Assembly (NCBI RefSeq): GCF_910596095.1
Contig: NC_056548.1
Span: 6,969,151-7,033,150 of the forward strand
From: Thunnus maccoyii
Lineage: Eukaryota > Chordata > Actinopteri > Scombriformes > Scombridae
Reading direction: 5' to 3'
Length of the DNA stretch: 64,000 nucleotides
The notes beneath the pieces are model-generated. The model was not told where the DNA came from. It ran no database searches and saw only the letters and a program-made list of their open reading frames with translations. This document shows positions 1 through 10,179 of the stretch, one piece after another. The position numbers were made by a program, and so were the translations under genes. Every line of letters starts with the position of its first letter. The first letter of the stretch is position 1.

Positions 1-33
1 TGAACATTTTGTCTGCCTGTCAAACAGATGAAG

Positions 34-72
34 GGTTTTTGTAGTGAGCTGAAGGGAATCTGCAGCACTGTG
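34..72 (-). other. 23-bp recombination signal sequence of V type A copy 1
   Basis: On the minus strand CACAGTG (66-72) follows the V exon directly. Then come a 23-nt spacer (43-65) and the consensus nonamer ACAAAAACC (34-42). Both boxes are perfect matches to the RAG consensus. A 23-spacer 3' of V is what TCR V segments carry. Confidence 0.9.
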
Positions 73-519
73 CTAACTGGCAGCACAGAAATACACAGCA
101 CTGTCACTTAATGAAACATTAGATATAGTCAGGTTCGAATGTTTACGGCCATCTCCATCAAAGCTGATTTTTCCTTTCACGTCTTCCTCCGGATATGGGG
201 ATTTCAGGTTTAGATATCCCAGGTACTTCAGAGATTTGTATTTGTCCTGTTTGTACCAGAGAATGCGTTCATAGCTTGTTATGCTGTGTGAGCAGTAGAT
301 CTCACTGACAACAGATTCACCAGTTCTCTTAATGATGAATGGAGGTGTTTGGAGGACACTGGCAGTATGAAAGACGCCTGTGGAAACAGAACGGATGACA
401 TTTTAAAAACTGAAATCATTAACTGTGCAGAGTCATACTCAGTTTGAAATACTCATGTTTTTCTCACCGTTATTCCCCGGCAGATGAAGGAAACAAAACA
501 TGAAGAGCATGAACATCAT
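73..519 (-). CDS. TCR beta variable segment, type A copy 1 (leader + V exon)
   Basis: Germline V segment of a T-cell receptor beta chain. It encodes the antigen-contacting V domain after V(D)J joining. The leader exon 468-519 (52 nt, starting with two ATGs) encodes a hydrophobic signal (MMFMLFMFCFLHL) and ends at a GTGAG donor in phase 1. The V exon 73-377 starts after a TTTCCACAG acceptor. It shows SVLQTP in strand A, the first Cys in YCSHS, ILWYKQ with the core Trp, LNLKSPYPEED around CDR2, and SAVYFCAAS with the second Cys. The reading frame reaches an in-frame TAG just before the heptamer, which is removed in joining. A 23-spacer RSS follows. Nothing looks broken, so it is probably functional. 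TRB is preferred over other TCR loci from family pattern only; no C gene is in the window to prove it. Confidence 0.85.
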
Positions 520-596
520 ATTAAAGAAGTTTAGATGTGAGACTCACTACTAGCTTTACTTTCAGACCCTGTTAGTTCAGCACCTGTGGACACGAG

Positions 597-610
597 CACA
601 TCACTTCCAC
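597..610 (-). promoter_or_regulatory. Possible V-beta promoter decamer, copy 1
   Basis: The minus-strand string AGTGATGTGC lies about 80-90 bp upstream of the leader ATG. It resembles the CRE-like decamer (AGTGAYRTCA) of mammalian TRBV promoters. The same string is kept upstream of the second type A gene (about 4870-4882). Function is inferred from position and partial match only. Confidence 0.35.
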
Positions 611-810
611 AGTAAAATGGAAAGGGGAGGTGTCAGATATGTACATCACAGCTTTCACATTGTCAGCAGGATGTATCATTATGTTGATATTGTGATGTGT
701 GGAAGTCTTAATACCTATTTCATTTGCTGACGTTTGTTTCCCCCTGCTGGACTGAAAAATACTGTACTGTAGGTGTGTACCACAGTAGACATGCTGAATG
801 ACAGAGGCTG

Positions 811-819
811 TTTTTTATA
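811..819 (-). promoter_or_regulatory. Orphan TATA-like box, duplicated copy
   Basis: Minus-strand TATAAAAAA. It is the duplicate of the box at 2712-2720 that serves the V relic. Here the leader that should follow is absent because type A sequence is joined at about 778, leaving the box about 290 bp from the nearest leader. Confidence 0.35.
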
Positions 820-975
820 AAGGGAGGTGGGAAGTTAAAGGCGTTGGCCCACAGAAAGGACCTCCCATTAAAATCGCTGATCTCATTCACAAGAAAATCC
901 AACATTGGTTAGTATGGTTTATTCCAGGTGCAAAGAGGCTGTGAGCTGTAATACAGAGATGAAAAACTGTGATGA

Positions 976-1013
976 GGTTTTTGTACTGAGGAGCAGCGAT
1001 ATGTAGCACTGTG
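976..1013 (-). other. RSS of V type B copy 1, 22-nt spacer
   Basis: Minus-strand heptamer CACAGTG (1007-1013), 22-nt spacer (985-1006) and nonamer ACAAAAACC (976-984). Both boxes are consensus, but the spacer is one base shorter than in type A segments. Confidence 0.88.
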
Positions 1014-1546
1014 TAATCTAGCAGCACAGAAGTAAACTGCACTGCTGTTCAGGTTCAGTCTTTCAATTGTTAATGTGCAGGTCTGGTTTTTCTCTGCACT
1101 CCCCTCGATCTTCACACCCATTCCAGTCTCTGGTTTTCCATTGCTTGCTAACATGTATCCCAAGAACTGTAGCTGCCTGTCCTCTAATTGTTTGTACCAG
1201 AGGATTCGATCGTAGTTTTGAATACTGTGTGAACAGCTAATTTTGGCTTGGTCTTCAGGTTTTTTGTACATATCAGCTGGAGTCTGGTGAACTTGGTCAC
1301 TGAGAGAGGAACCTGTAGAAAAAGGATCAAGAAAAAATACACAATAATATACAATCTTTGGGTATGAGAGTGAGTAAATAAATGGGAAAGTAAAAGAACG
1401 CTCTGCAGGAGTTTTGAATGATAACCTGTGAACAGAATTTGAAAAAAATGTTTTTTTTATACTTTACCTGAAACCAGTATGACATTAAAGGTTATGCAGA
1501 AGAAAACTATCATCTTGATGTGTTTCATAACTAAATTTAAGAACAT
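1014..1546 (-). CDS. TCR beta variable segment, type B copy 1 (leader + V exon)
   Basis: Second germline V-beta family. The leader exon 1468-1546 begins at MFLNLVMKHIK and ends in phase 1 before GTAAAG. A later in-frame ATG at 1526-1528 could also start it. The V exon 1014-1312 follows a TTTTTCTACAG acceptor and reads DQVHQTP, ISCSHS (first Cys), ILWYKQ, LQFLGYM, TLTIERL and AVYFCAARL (second Cys). CDR1 is SIQNYD and CDR2 is ASNGKPE. The frame is open through to the heptamer. It differs from type A in leader, CDR2 and a 22-nt RSS spacer, and has a near twin at 2915-3444. Probably functional. Confidence 0.85.
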
Positions 1547-2431
1547 TCTTGTCATTGGTTCTGTGTTTTTATCACTGTTCATGCAGTTCTACTGATTATT
1601 CACTCTGCTATTTCTGGGTAAACCCTCTTTAGAAACATTTTGGTGGGTGGTGCCATAATGCAGCGTCCTCTTCCTGAACAACCACACAGACATGCTGCCA
1701 CCTTATGAAAAGAAAGAAAATAACCAAGACCCCTACAATGAACCATAAAACCCTGGTGTAACACTACAGTAGAGTATTACGTTTGTTTGTTGGCAGTGCA
1801 TTTTTTCTAAAAGTCAGGTTTGTTTTTGTGAAGATGTTACTTGTTTCTTGAGAGTCAATGCTTTAATTTTTCATTAAGTTAAGTTTCATGCTGACTATAT
1901 GACCACCACACACATACTGTATGTACATGTATGTAGAAGATACTGACAAAAACTCCTGTCTTTGGAAACATCATTAACATTAAAAGACAAAACACCTTTA
2001 ACTGCATGAGAAAACATTCCCATCTCAGGCTTAGTTTCTGTCTGGTGTTAGTTTGTGTATTTAAATGACCTCAATTAAGCTAGTGATGGAAAAAGTGATC
2101 ATTTTTTCTCTCAGTGAATAACCACAATGATGTACCATACCTACAATACAGAGCAGAGAGCTTAATCAGAAATTAAATTAGTTCACATATGCACTATTCT
2201 TTATACAATCATATTTACATACATTAAATTGTCCATACCTGCCTCTTTCATATTATCATGAGTAATAATGGTTTATCCCATATAATTTTGTTTGCATGAT
2301 ATTGTTAGCCAACTTGTTATGATGCTTGAAAAAGCTTTCAACAATTGAAGCTTTATTTTTTGTGTTGGGATGTAGTTTTAGTAGTAACCGCTTGTATACA
2401 GTAGTAAAACGGATTGAAACCCTAATACAGC

Positions 2432-2654
2432 GGTTTTTGAGCAGTATTTCAAGTCCTCTGTGCCACTGTGATCCCTAACACACAGCACAGAAATACTTCT
2501 GGCACCATATTCTAACCTAACCCTAACCCTAACCCATGTTAATAAATAATTATAATAAATAACTATAAAACCTACACATCTTATACTTTTTAGTTTTTGT
2601 ACCTTTAAGCCACAGGGACAAGACTACAAATGTGATGAAAATTTGAGTCATCAT
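2432..2654 (-). pseudogene. Gutted V-beta pseudogene: leader and RSS kept, V body lost
   Basis: A leader-like exon (2603-2654, 52 nt, phase-1 end before GTACAA) begins MMTQIFITFVVLSLWLK. At the other end a V terminus with YFCAVC-like coding remains (about 2471-2500). It is followed by an RSS with heptamer CACAGTG (2464-2470), a 23-nt spacer and a nonamer with one change at its last-read base (2432-2440). Only about 130 bp lie between leader and V end, so nearly the whole V domain is missing. In its place is a telomere-like CCCTAA micro-array and AT-rich DNA. It cannot encode a V domain. Confidence 0.7.
2512..2535. repeat. Telomere-like CCCTAA micro-array inside the V relic
   Basis: About four tandem units of the vertebrate telomere hexamer (CCCTAA, one unit short) sit where the V body is missing. 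Such short tracts can mark repaired double-strand breaks. That origin is inference. Confidence 0.75.
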
Positions 2655-2711
2655 AGTGATCTTCTTAATATGAGATCCAGCCACAGTAAACATGCTGAAT
2701 GACTGAGGCTG

Positions 2712-2720
2712 TTTTTTATA
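2712..2720 (-). promoter_or_regulatory. TATA-like box of the V relic
   Basis: Minus-strand TATAAAAAA lies about 60 bp upstream of the relic leader ATG (2652-2654), a normal TATA-to-start distance. Its duplicate is at 811-819. Confidence 0.4.
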
Positions 2721-2876
2721 AAGGGAGGTGGGAAGTTAAAGGCGTTGCTCCACAGAAAGGACCTCCCATTAAAATCGCTGATCTCATTCACAAGAAAAAC
2801 CAACATTGGTTAGAATGGTTTATTCCAGGTGCAAAGAGGCTGTGAGCTGTAATACAGAGATGAAAAAATGTGATGA

Positions 2877-2914
2877 GGTTTTTGTACTGAGGAGTAGCGA
2901 TATGTAGCACTGTG
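2877..2914 (-). other. RSS of V type B copy 2, 22-nt spacer
   Basis: Minus-strand heptamer CACAGTG (2908-2914), 22-nt spacer and nonamer ACAAAAACC (2877-2885), matching copy 1. Confidence 0.88.
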
Positions 2915-3444
2915 TAATCTAGCAGCACAGAAGTAAACTGCACTGCTGTTCAGGTTCAGTCCTTCAATTGTTAATGTGCAGGTCTGGCCTTTATCTGCAT
3001 TCCCCTCGATCTTCACACCCATTCCGGTCTCTGGGAATCCATTGCTTGCTGACATGTATCCCAAGAACTGTAGCTGCCTGTCCTCTAATTGTTTGTACCA
3101 GAGGATTCGATCGTAGTTTTGAATACTGTGTGAACAGCTAATTTCGGCTTGGTCTTCAGGTTTTTTGTACATATCAGCTGGAGTCTGGTGAACTTGGTCA
3201 CTGAGAGAGGAACCTGTAGAAAAAGGATCAAGAAAAAATACACAATAATATACAATCTTTGGGTATGAGGGTGAGTAAATAAATGGGAAAGTAAAAGAAC
3301 GCTCTGCAGGAGTTTTGAATGATAACCTGTGAACAGAATTTGAAAAAAATGTTTTGTTACTTTACCTGAAACCAGTATGACATTAAAGGTTATGCAGAAG
3401 AAAACTATCATCTTGATGTGTTTTATAACTAAATTTAAGAACAT
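2915..3444 (-). CDS. TCR beta variable segment, type B copy 2 (leader + V exon)
   Basis: Near twin of the type B gene at 1014-1546. The leader exon 3366-3444 starts at MFLNLV. The inner ATG present in copy 1 is ATA here (VIKHIK), which supports the upstream Met as start in both copies. The V exon 2915-3213 retains ISCSHS, ILWYKQ, LQFLGYM, TLTIEGL and AVYFCAARL. CDR2 is changed (SASNGFPE here, LASNGKPE in copy 1), with a further change (NADKG for SAEKN) in the following framework loop. The frame is intact. Probably functional; the clustering of replacements in exposed loops is typical of V families. Confidence 0.85.
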
Positions 3445-4308
3445 TCTTGTCATTGGTTCTGTGTTTTTATCACCGTTCATGCAGTTCTACTGATTATTCA
3501 CTCTGCTATTTCTGGGTAAACCCTCTTTAGAAACATTTTGGTGGGTGGTGCCATAATGGACCGTCCTCTTCCTGAACAACCACACAGACATGCTGCCACC
3601 TTATGAAAAGAAACTAAATAACCAAGACCCCTAAAATGAACCATAAAACCCTGGTGTAACACTACAGTAGAGTATTATGTTTGTTTGTTGGCAGTGCATT
3701 TTTTCTAAAAGTCAGGTTTGTTTTTGTGAAGATGTTACTTTTTTCTTTAGAGTCAATACTTTAATATTTCATGAAATTAATTAACCATTAACATGAATGA
3801 CAATCTGTTCATGCTGACTATATGACCACCACACACATACTGTATGTACATGTATGTAGAAGATACTGACAAAAACTCCTGTCTTTGGAAACATCATTAA
3901 CATTAAAAGGCAAAACACCTTTAACAGCATGAGAAAACATTCCCATCTCAGGCTTAGTTTCTGTCTGGTGTTAGTTTGTGTATTTAATGACCTCAATTAA
4001 GCTAGTGATGGAAAAAGTGATCATTTTTTCTCTCAGTGAATAACCACAATGATGTACCATACCCACAATAGTGCCAGATTCCATCCATCTTGTAGCTGAT
4101 CAGACAATATTACAAACATTATGTTCTGCACATCAAAGGATTATGACGACAATACAGTATGTTTAACTGTGGGCCTACAACAGGACCTCAGAGGGGGTCA
4201 AAAATGTGTCAAAATAGTTGATAAAATCTTCAAGTCTTGGTTTAGTTGAAGTCAGGCTGCAGGTGTTGAAGAGCCTGAACATTTTGTCTGCCTGTCAAAC
4301 AGATGAAG

Positions 4309-4347
4309 GGTTTTTGTAGTGAGCTGAGGGGAATCTGCAGCACTGTG
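4309..4347 (-). other. 23-bp RSS of V type A copy 2
   Basis: Minus-strand CACAGTG (4341-4347), 23-nt spacer (4318-4340) and ACAAAAACC (4309-4317). It matches the copy 1 RSS. Confidence 0.9.
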
Positions 4348-4794
4348 CTAACTGGCAGCACAGAAATACACAGCACTGTCACTTAATGAAACATTAGATA
4401 TAGTCAGGTTTGAATGTTTACGGCCATCTCCATCAAAGCTGATTTTTCCTTTCACGTCTTCCTCAGGGTTTTGGAAGTTCAGGTTTAGATATCCCAGAAA
4501 CTTCAGAGATTTGTATTTGTCCTGTTTGTACCAGAGAATGTTATCATAATTTGTTATGCTGTGTGAGCAGTAGATCTCACTGACAACAGATTCACCAGTT
4601 CTCTTAATGATGAATGGAGGTGTTTGGAGGACACTGGCGGTATGAGAGACGCCTGTGGAAACAGAACGGATGACATTTTAAAAACTGAAATCATTAACTG
4701 TGCAGAGTCATACTCAGTTTGAAATACTCATGTTTTTCTCACCGTTATTCCCCGGCAGATGAAGGAAACAAAACATGAAGACCATGAACATCAT
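4348..4794 (-). CDS. TCR beta variable segment, type A copy 2 (leader + V exon)
   Basis: Twin of the gene at 73-519. The leader exon 4743-4794 (52 nt) again ends in phase 1 at GTGAG. The V exon 4348-4652 (305 nt, same length as copy 1) reads SVLQTP, IYCSHS, ILWYKQ, LKFLGYL and SAVYFCAAS. CDR1 is SITNYDN instead of SITSYER, and CDR2 is LNFQNPEED instead of LNLKSPYPEED, while the frameworks are almost unchanged. The germline frame ends in TAG just before the heptamer, as in copy 1. A 23-spacer RSS follows. Probably functional. Confidence 0.85.
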
Positions 4795-5059
4795 ATTAAA
4801 GAAGTTTAGATGTCAGACTCACTACTAGTTTTACTTTCAGACCCTGTTAGTTCAGCACCTGTGGACATGAGCACATCACTGTCACAGTAAAATGAAAAGG
4901 GGAGGTGTCAGATATGTACATCACAGCTTTCACATTGTCAGCAGGATGTGTCATTATGTTGATATTGTGATGTGTGGAAGTCTTAATACCTATTTCATTT
5001 GCTGACGTTTGTCTCCCCCTGCTGGACTGAAAAATACTGTACTATAGGTGCGGCTGAGT

Positions 5060-6235
5060 GAAGGTTACCCACACCTACAGTAGATGTGTGTACAGGTGCA
5101 CCATGTAACATAGCACGCTGCTGCACATACATGGACCAAAATAGCCAGTATGCCCACACAGTCTGTGCCCCCAAAGATGTGCACTTTTTGTTGCCTGATA
5201 GGTCCCTAGATATTTCTTTCAACTGTACTGACAATGAATAGCACTGCCGACAAGAAGACCTTAATTTTCATAGTGACGTACTGTTCACATTCACCGCCAT
5301 AAACTGAATGTCTTCTCTAAAGCTGACCAGCTGCTCGTCGTAACTCACTGAGCTGTTTAAAACAACAAAACAGTATCCACACATGGCACTCTGAAATCTG
5401 TCCTCTTTTTCAGTCTGACTGCTGTCAAATCGACTAAATGTGTCTGCTTGCTTTGTCCTGCTCACTGACTGTAGCTGTTAAGGTGAGCTGGCAGGATTGG
5501 AAATGGATACACATTCACAGAGCTGCATTGGTGAAAGAACCAATATCAAGTGAAAGAACTTCAGCTATGTCTGCCCCAAAAGCTGCTAGATTTGTTGCTC
5601 AACTCTTTTTTTTTTAAACTGTCTTTATAGTGATTTCATAAGTTGCCAATACATCTCCAAAAATGTACTTGATTTAAGACAGAATTGTACTGTAGTTTAA
5701 CAGATTAACAAAATCTCCTATATGGTTTGGTCCAATAGATGGCACTGTTCTCATATTTGTGCGGAGCTACAGAAATCAGACAGCTTTAAATCTTGTTCTA
5801 AATTTTGTAAAACAAACATATGAGGAATTCTCTCCTTTTTGGGAAACTGAATTGCTGCCTCTTTATAGAAAAAGTAGTAAATGTGGTCAGTGTTGAGTGT
5901 CATGACCTTGATAAACTCTGTTTCTCTAGGGATTGCAAGCCCTGTGTGTGTGTTCTTCACTGTCAATTTTAAAAAAAGATAGTGTTCAAAATGAAAACAA
6001 TCAATGAATACTCAATGGGAAAACAAGTTTAGAAGAGTTCAGCACAGGGACTTAAGGTGAGCATTTCAAGATGGTGACATGGATCAAAAACTCTCCCGGT
6101 CAATTTAATAAAAAATCTCCAACAAAACATTAGTATTGCTCTTACAAGACACTAAAATGACTTAGAATGACTGGGGTTAGAAGCAAGAACATTTCGGAGG
6201 GAAACAAAGACCACGACGAGAGAAAAGAAAACAGC
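5060..6235. other. Spacer with no recognised gene
   Basis: The type A duplication ends near 5056. The rest holds only short open frames without recognisable domains. I see no RSS, V exon or transposon boundary here. Confidence 0.5.
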
Positions 6236-6742
6236 CAGGGGCGGCCTGTGGCATAGGCCACATAGGCGGTTGCCTATAGTGCCAAATAAGGGAGGGGGCA
6301 CCAAAGTGGAACATGTTTTTCTTTTGTTTTTTTCTTACTGACAGGTGTGCTTGCTTCTATACAGCTTTTGGAAATATGCACTTGCTCCCCCTTCTTTAGG
6401 TTTTTCGTCTCTTTTTCCCCATTGACTTGCATGGGTTTTCATCTGGTTTGATTTTAAAACCCTTACTGGTTGGTCAGTTTTCGCCCGACAGCCACCAAGC
6501 TTCATGTGCTACAGGCCATACCACACCACCAAACACTTGATTAAATGGCACCTTGACCCCCACTTGCCTTTTTGTGCAGAGGACTGTGAGGACTTTGTCT
6601 GGGCTGGAGGTACCATTGTTGCACTTAATTTTAGTGTGAATTCATTTTTGAAATTCTAGGACTGGAGGAACTATTGTTGTACTTTTGGGGTCAGCAATCT
6701 AAAATCTTGCCTAGGGCAGCAGCATAGTCAGGGCTGGCCCTA
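6236..6742. mobile_element. Possible non-autonomous hAT-like repeat
   Basis: It begins CAGGGGCGGCC and its far end, read in reverse, begins TAGGGCCAGCC, giving imperfect terminal inverted repeats of hAT type. No clear 8-bp target duplication can be read and the interior has no coding domain. It could instead be an unrelated dispersed repeat. Confidence 0.35.
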
Positions 6743-6759
6743 AAAACAATGAACTTGGC

Positions 6760-9700
6760 GTCAAGGTGAGGAACTTCACTCCTGCTAAAGCTATTCAAAA
6801 CAGAGATATATAAAACTTGAAAACGGAACTCAAGCAGGAATTAATGGACTTTAAAAAAAACTTTAGAAATGACATTAAACAGGAATTCACAGTTTCAGGA
6901 CACAGATAAATCAAAAGTTATAAAGTGTCGTTGGAGATGTCCGCCACCACAGTACTAATCTAACCAAAGCAGAACAATGGGTGGAAGAAACCGAAACAGC
7001 TAACACTGAGTTAAGGGACGCTCTGCTTTATTCTCTCAGACAACAAAGACTCCTTCAAGCGAAAGTAACAGACTTAGAAGGAAGATCACACTGTAATAAC
7101 ATCCACATAGTATACAGCATTAAGGAAGGACCAGACGGAAGCTCAATGCCAACATTCACTGACAACTTTCTGAAGATGGAGCTGGCACTCAACAGGAATG
7201 CTGATCTGCAAATTCAGCGAGCCCACCAGTCAGTCAGCCCTAAACCTCAAGATGAAACCATCTCAAGATCCATTCTGGTTAATTCCAGAGATGTGACATC
7301 AAAGACAAAATGCTTAAAACAGCCTGGGCAAAGAAGATCACCTGTGAGGGAAAAGTAGTCACGTTTGCATACGACTTTCCTACCGATTTGAACAATAAAC
7401 TCAGAGAGTACAAAGAAAAATCTCAAGGACAAAACAGATACGTTTCCAGACACCATATCCTGGCAAGATGAGGACTCACTGGGAAAACAGACCCTGCCTC
7501 TACAACAACAGAAGTATTCAAGGACATGAGAAGGAGAGGATACCCTCTGGACCTGCCGTAAATGACTGACACCAACTGGGAACAGAGACTGACCCAGGGC
7601 ACACACTGTAGCAAAAAGGATGGAGATTGCACCAGATGAGTCCGAGAGAGGCTCATAGATTTCCACTGGCAACAACACACTATATCAGCGGAAATAACAA
7701 GGTATAAGTTGGTCTAATTTCACCTACTGTTAAAATATGTCAATATAGAATAAATCCCCCCACAGTAAAAATATGCATACATACAATACCTTCCAACTGC
7801 TAATCTGTGTCCAAACAGGTAGACACACATACTGTACACACACCTTTTTTCCCCTCTCTCTGCCCCCTCCTCCTCCGTAATAGTAACTTAAATACTGGTA
7901 CATTTGAACTCCATTCTTCCCACTTTTATCTTTTACCTTATTTCACTCTTTCCCTGAATCCCTGATGTAGGAATAAAAGAACAAAACTGACAGGGTAGAG
8001 ACTAATAGGCTGTTTGGCTCAAGAAACCTATTTTGAACATTGGAAAGAAAAAACTAAAAGCCAAAGTAGATTAGAATGTTATCTTGCCCTAAAAAGGAAT
8101 TATGAATTGGCAGAATATCTCTATACTCTCAGAGATAGAAAGCAGAGAAAAGAGCTTAAAGACCTCTCAAAATTAAAAAACACTCCTAGGAGAGGGAGAC
8201 AGGACATATCTTGCTGCCCAATATATATCAACAATATGCCACAACCTGAGGGACAGTCAATGATGTAGACACACACAGCACACGCGTGCATTCTCACACA
8301 CAGTAACACACACACAGACATGAATACATGCACAGGATATACTGTATATAACTTTGGAGTAGCTTCTTGAATGTGAATGGCTTAAATAATCCGGTTAAGA
8401 GAAGTAGAGTAATGACAAAATGAGAAGGGAAAATAACCAAATAATATTCCTACAGGAAAACCCACCTATCTCAAAATGCACATGAAATTTAAAAAGAAAA
8501 ATGGGTATAAGACAAATATTATACTTTTTACTCTGCTCCCCATGCACTGTACCCAGGAATAGACTTTTTGTTTGTTTGTTTGTTTGTTTCAAAACAATAG
8601 ACATAGGATTTTGAATTGCGATACTGGTATATTGACATCTCAGATCACTCACCAATCTACTTGATATTACATTTGGACAGTAGATCAAAGAAAACAAATT
8701 GGAGACTCAATACAAGTAATACAACAAAACAGTAATAAAAGTTAAATCTGATATTAAGACTTTCCTTGACCTTAATGACATTCGGGAAGTGAACCCAAAT
8801 ATACTATGGGACACCTTAAAGGCAGTTGTCAGGGGTTAACTGATATCCCTCAATACAGTAACTTGAGACCACTTGAGCTCCTTCATCTCATTTACCTTAC
8901 ACACCTGGTTTGATGTTATAAAGCAATTACATTTGTGGACCCGGTTAAAAAACCTTTGATGGGTTGCACATTATACAGAATTTAAACCAAACTATGTACT
9001 GTACAGGGTAGATGTAAGTATATGAGAGAACAAAAGAGAGAATCAAGAATATTCCTCACTGTGCCTTTTCTTTTTCTTTTCTTAATTCAATTTATATGAC
9101 TGATTGAAAGTGTTATTTTATTTTATATGCTTTTATCTTTAATCTTTTGGATATTTTTCATGTTTAAAAAAAAAAAGAAAAATATATGAGAGATGACAAA
9201 AATGTTTGATGACAAAATGGATATGTGAACATCTAAAAAGAATCTAAACCAGCTGTATGGATTCTAGATTTAAGTACTGGATAAATAAAGATATTACTGC
9301 TTACTGTAATATAACAGCTTTCAGACACAGTTATGCCACTATTTCTTAAAAGAAATTGGGAAAAATGAGGCAATTATGGGACCTAATGGAATAATACAAT
9401 CAATGGCACAGGCATACACTGGCAGTTCTAAAACAGTAGTAAAGGGTAGAGGAACTACTGCAAACTATATCAAGAAGAAATGGGAGAACGTCTGTGAAAC
9501 TATTTTTCTGCTTCTTGTTCTATGTATTGACGTGAATTCTGAGGCAAATCACCGCCACATTTTTTTGGAGCTGCCCAAAGATACGCCTATTTTGGAAAAG
9601 TATTTGGAGAATCGTGCAGCGTATTCTTGGGCAGCAGATCCCATTGACATGCGTGTCACTTTATTTGGGTGATCTGCCAGAAGGAATAACAGGAAATGAC

Positions 9701-10175
9701 AGATAACTCCTGAAAATATTGACTGTAGCAGCAAAAAAAAAGCAATCACTCATAAATGGTTACAGACCGACCTGCCTACAGTAGGTAATTGGCTTTAAAT
9801 CATCAGAGATTCATGAGATGGAAAGACTGACTTTCCTACTGAGACTGAGAAATGACTTATACATCACAAGATCGACAAAATGGATAATAAATTTGTTGGA
9901 ATAAGGAACGTGGTTGGTGGCTTTTCCACCCTCATCCTCACTGCTTAAAATGTAATTTGCCTTCCTTCTGCTGTATGCTCTGCCAACCAAGGAAACTTAC
10001 ATATAAATTATGTAGTGCTGCAAAGACCCCCTGTCCATAATCCATAATATATAATGTTTGTTATCTGGATGTTGTGGATATCATGATGCCTGGCAGCGAT
10101 GTTGTTGTACTGTACTGTTGTTTATGTCAAAAGAAAAAGACTGAATGAAATCTAAGTGTTAAAAAAAGGAGAGTT
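6760..10175 (+). mobile_element. Decayed Tx1/L1-type LINE, internally deleted
   Basis: Pieces of both LINE proteins appear in order on the plus strand. ORF1 (about 6800-7370) has a coiled-coil stretch (ELKQELMDF) and the RNA-binding core around LEGRSHCNNIHIV and IQRAHQS. ORF2 resumes at about 8350 with endonuclease sequence (NVNGLNNPVKR, then SDHSPIYLI and NWRLNT near 8645-8725), then ILWDTLKAVVRG. The reverse-transcriptase core is missing. The C-terminal part (HIFW..CPK.. LFWKS near 9550-9620, TVAAKK near 9722) is present up to an A-rich end. Stops and frameshifts are frequent. It is a dead fossil copy with no promoter evident. Confidence 0.75.
8020..8345 (+). mobile_element. Fragment of another retroelement nested in the LINE
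   Basis: Between ORF1 and the ORF2 endonuclease start lies an unrelated frame reading FEHWKEKTKSQSRL and ALKRNYELAEYLY, followed by a CA-rich tail. The pattern resembles a separate repeated coding tail seen in fish genomes, but I cannot name the family. No target duplication was identified. Confidence 0.4.
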
Positions 10176-10179
10176 CAGC

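Larger units (their letters stand above)
778..4070. repeat. Tandem duplication carrying the type B V segments
   Basis: About 778-2146 and 2685-4070 are near-identical along their length: promoter region, V exon, leader exon and about 600 bp of upstream flank. They differ by a few substitutions and small indels, such as a short insertion near 3780-3810. Type A sequence is likewise duplicated, 1-778 against about 4275-5056. The order read 5' to 3' on the minus strand is A', B', relic, B, A. This points to recent segmental duplication in the V cluster. Confidence 0.85.

Noticed and set aside
3085..3480. 131-aa minus frame starting MNGDKN, spanning both V type B exons
   Set aside because: It reads through the intron between leader and V exon; the real gene is split, with donor at 3365 and acceptor at 3214.
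7247..7678. 143-aa minus-strand frame
   Set aside because: Antisense to the LINE ORF1 remnant, with no recognisable domain.
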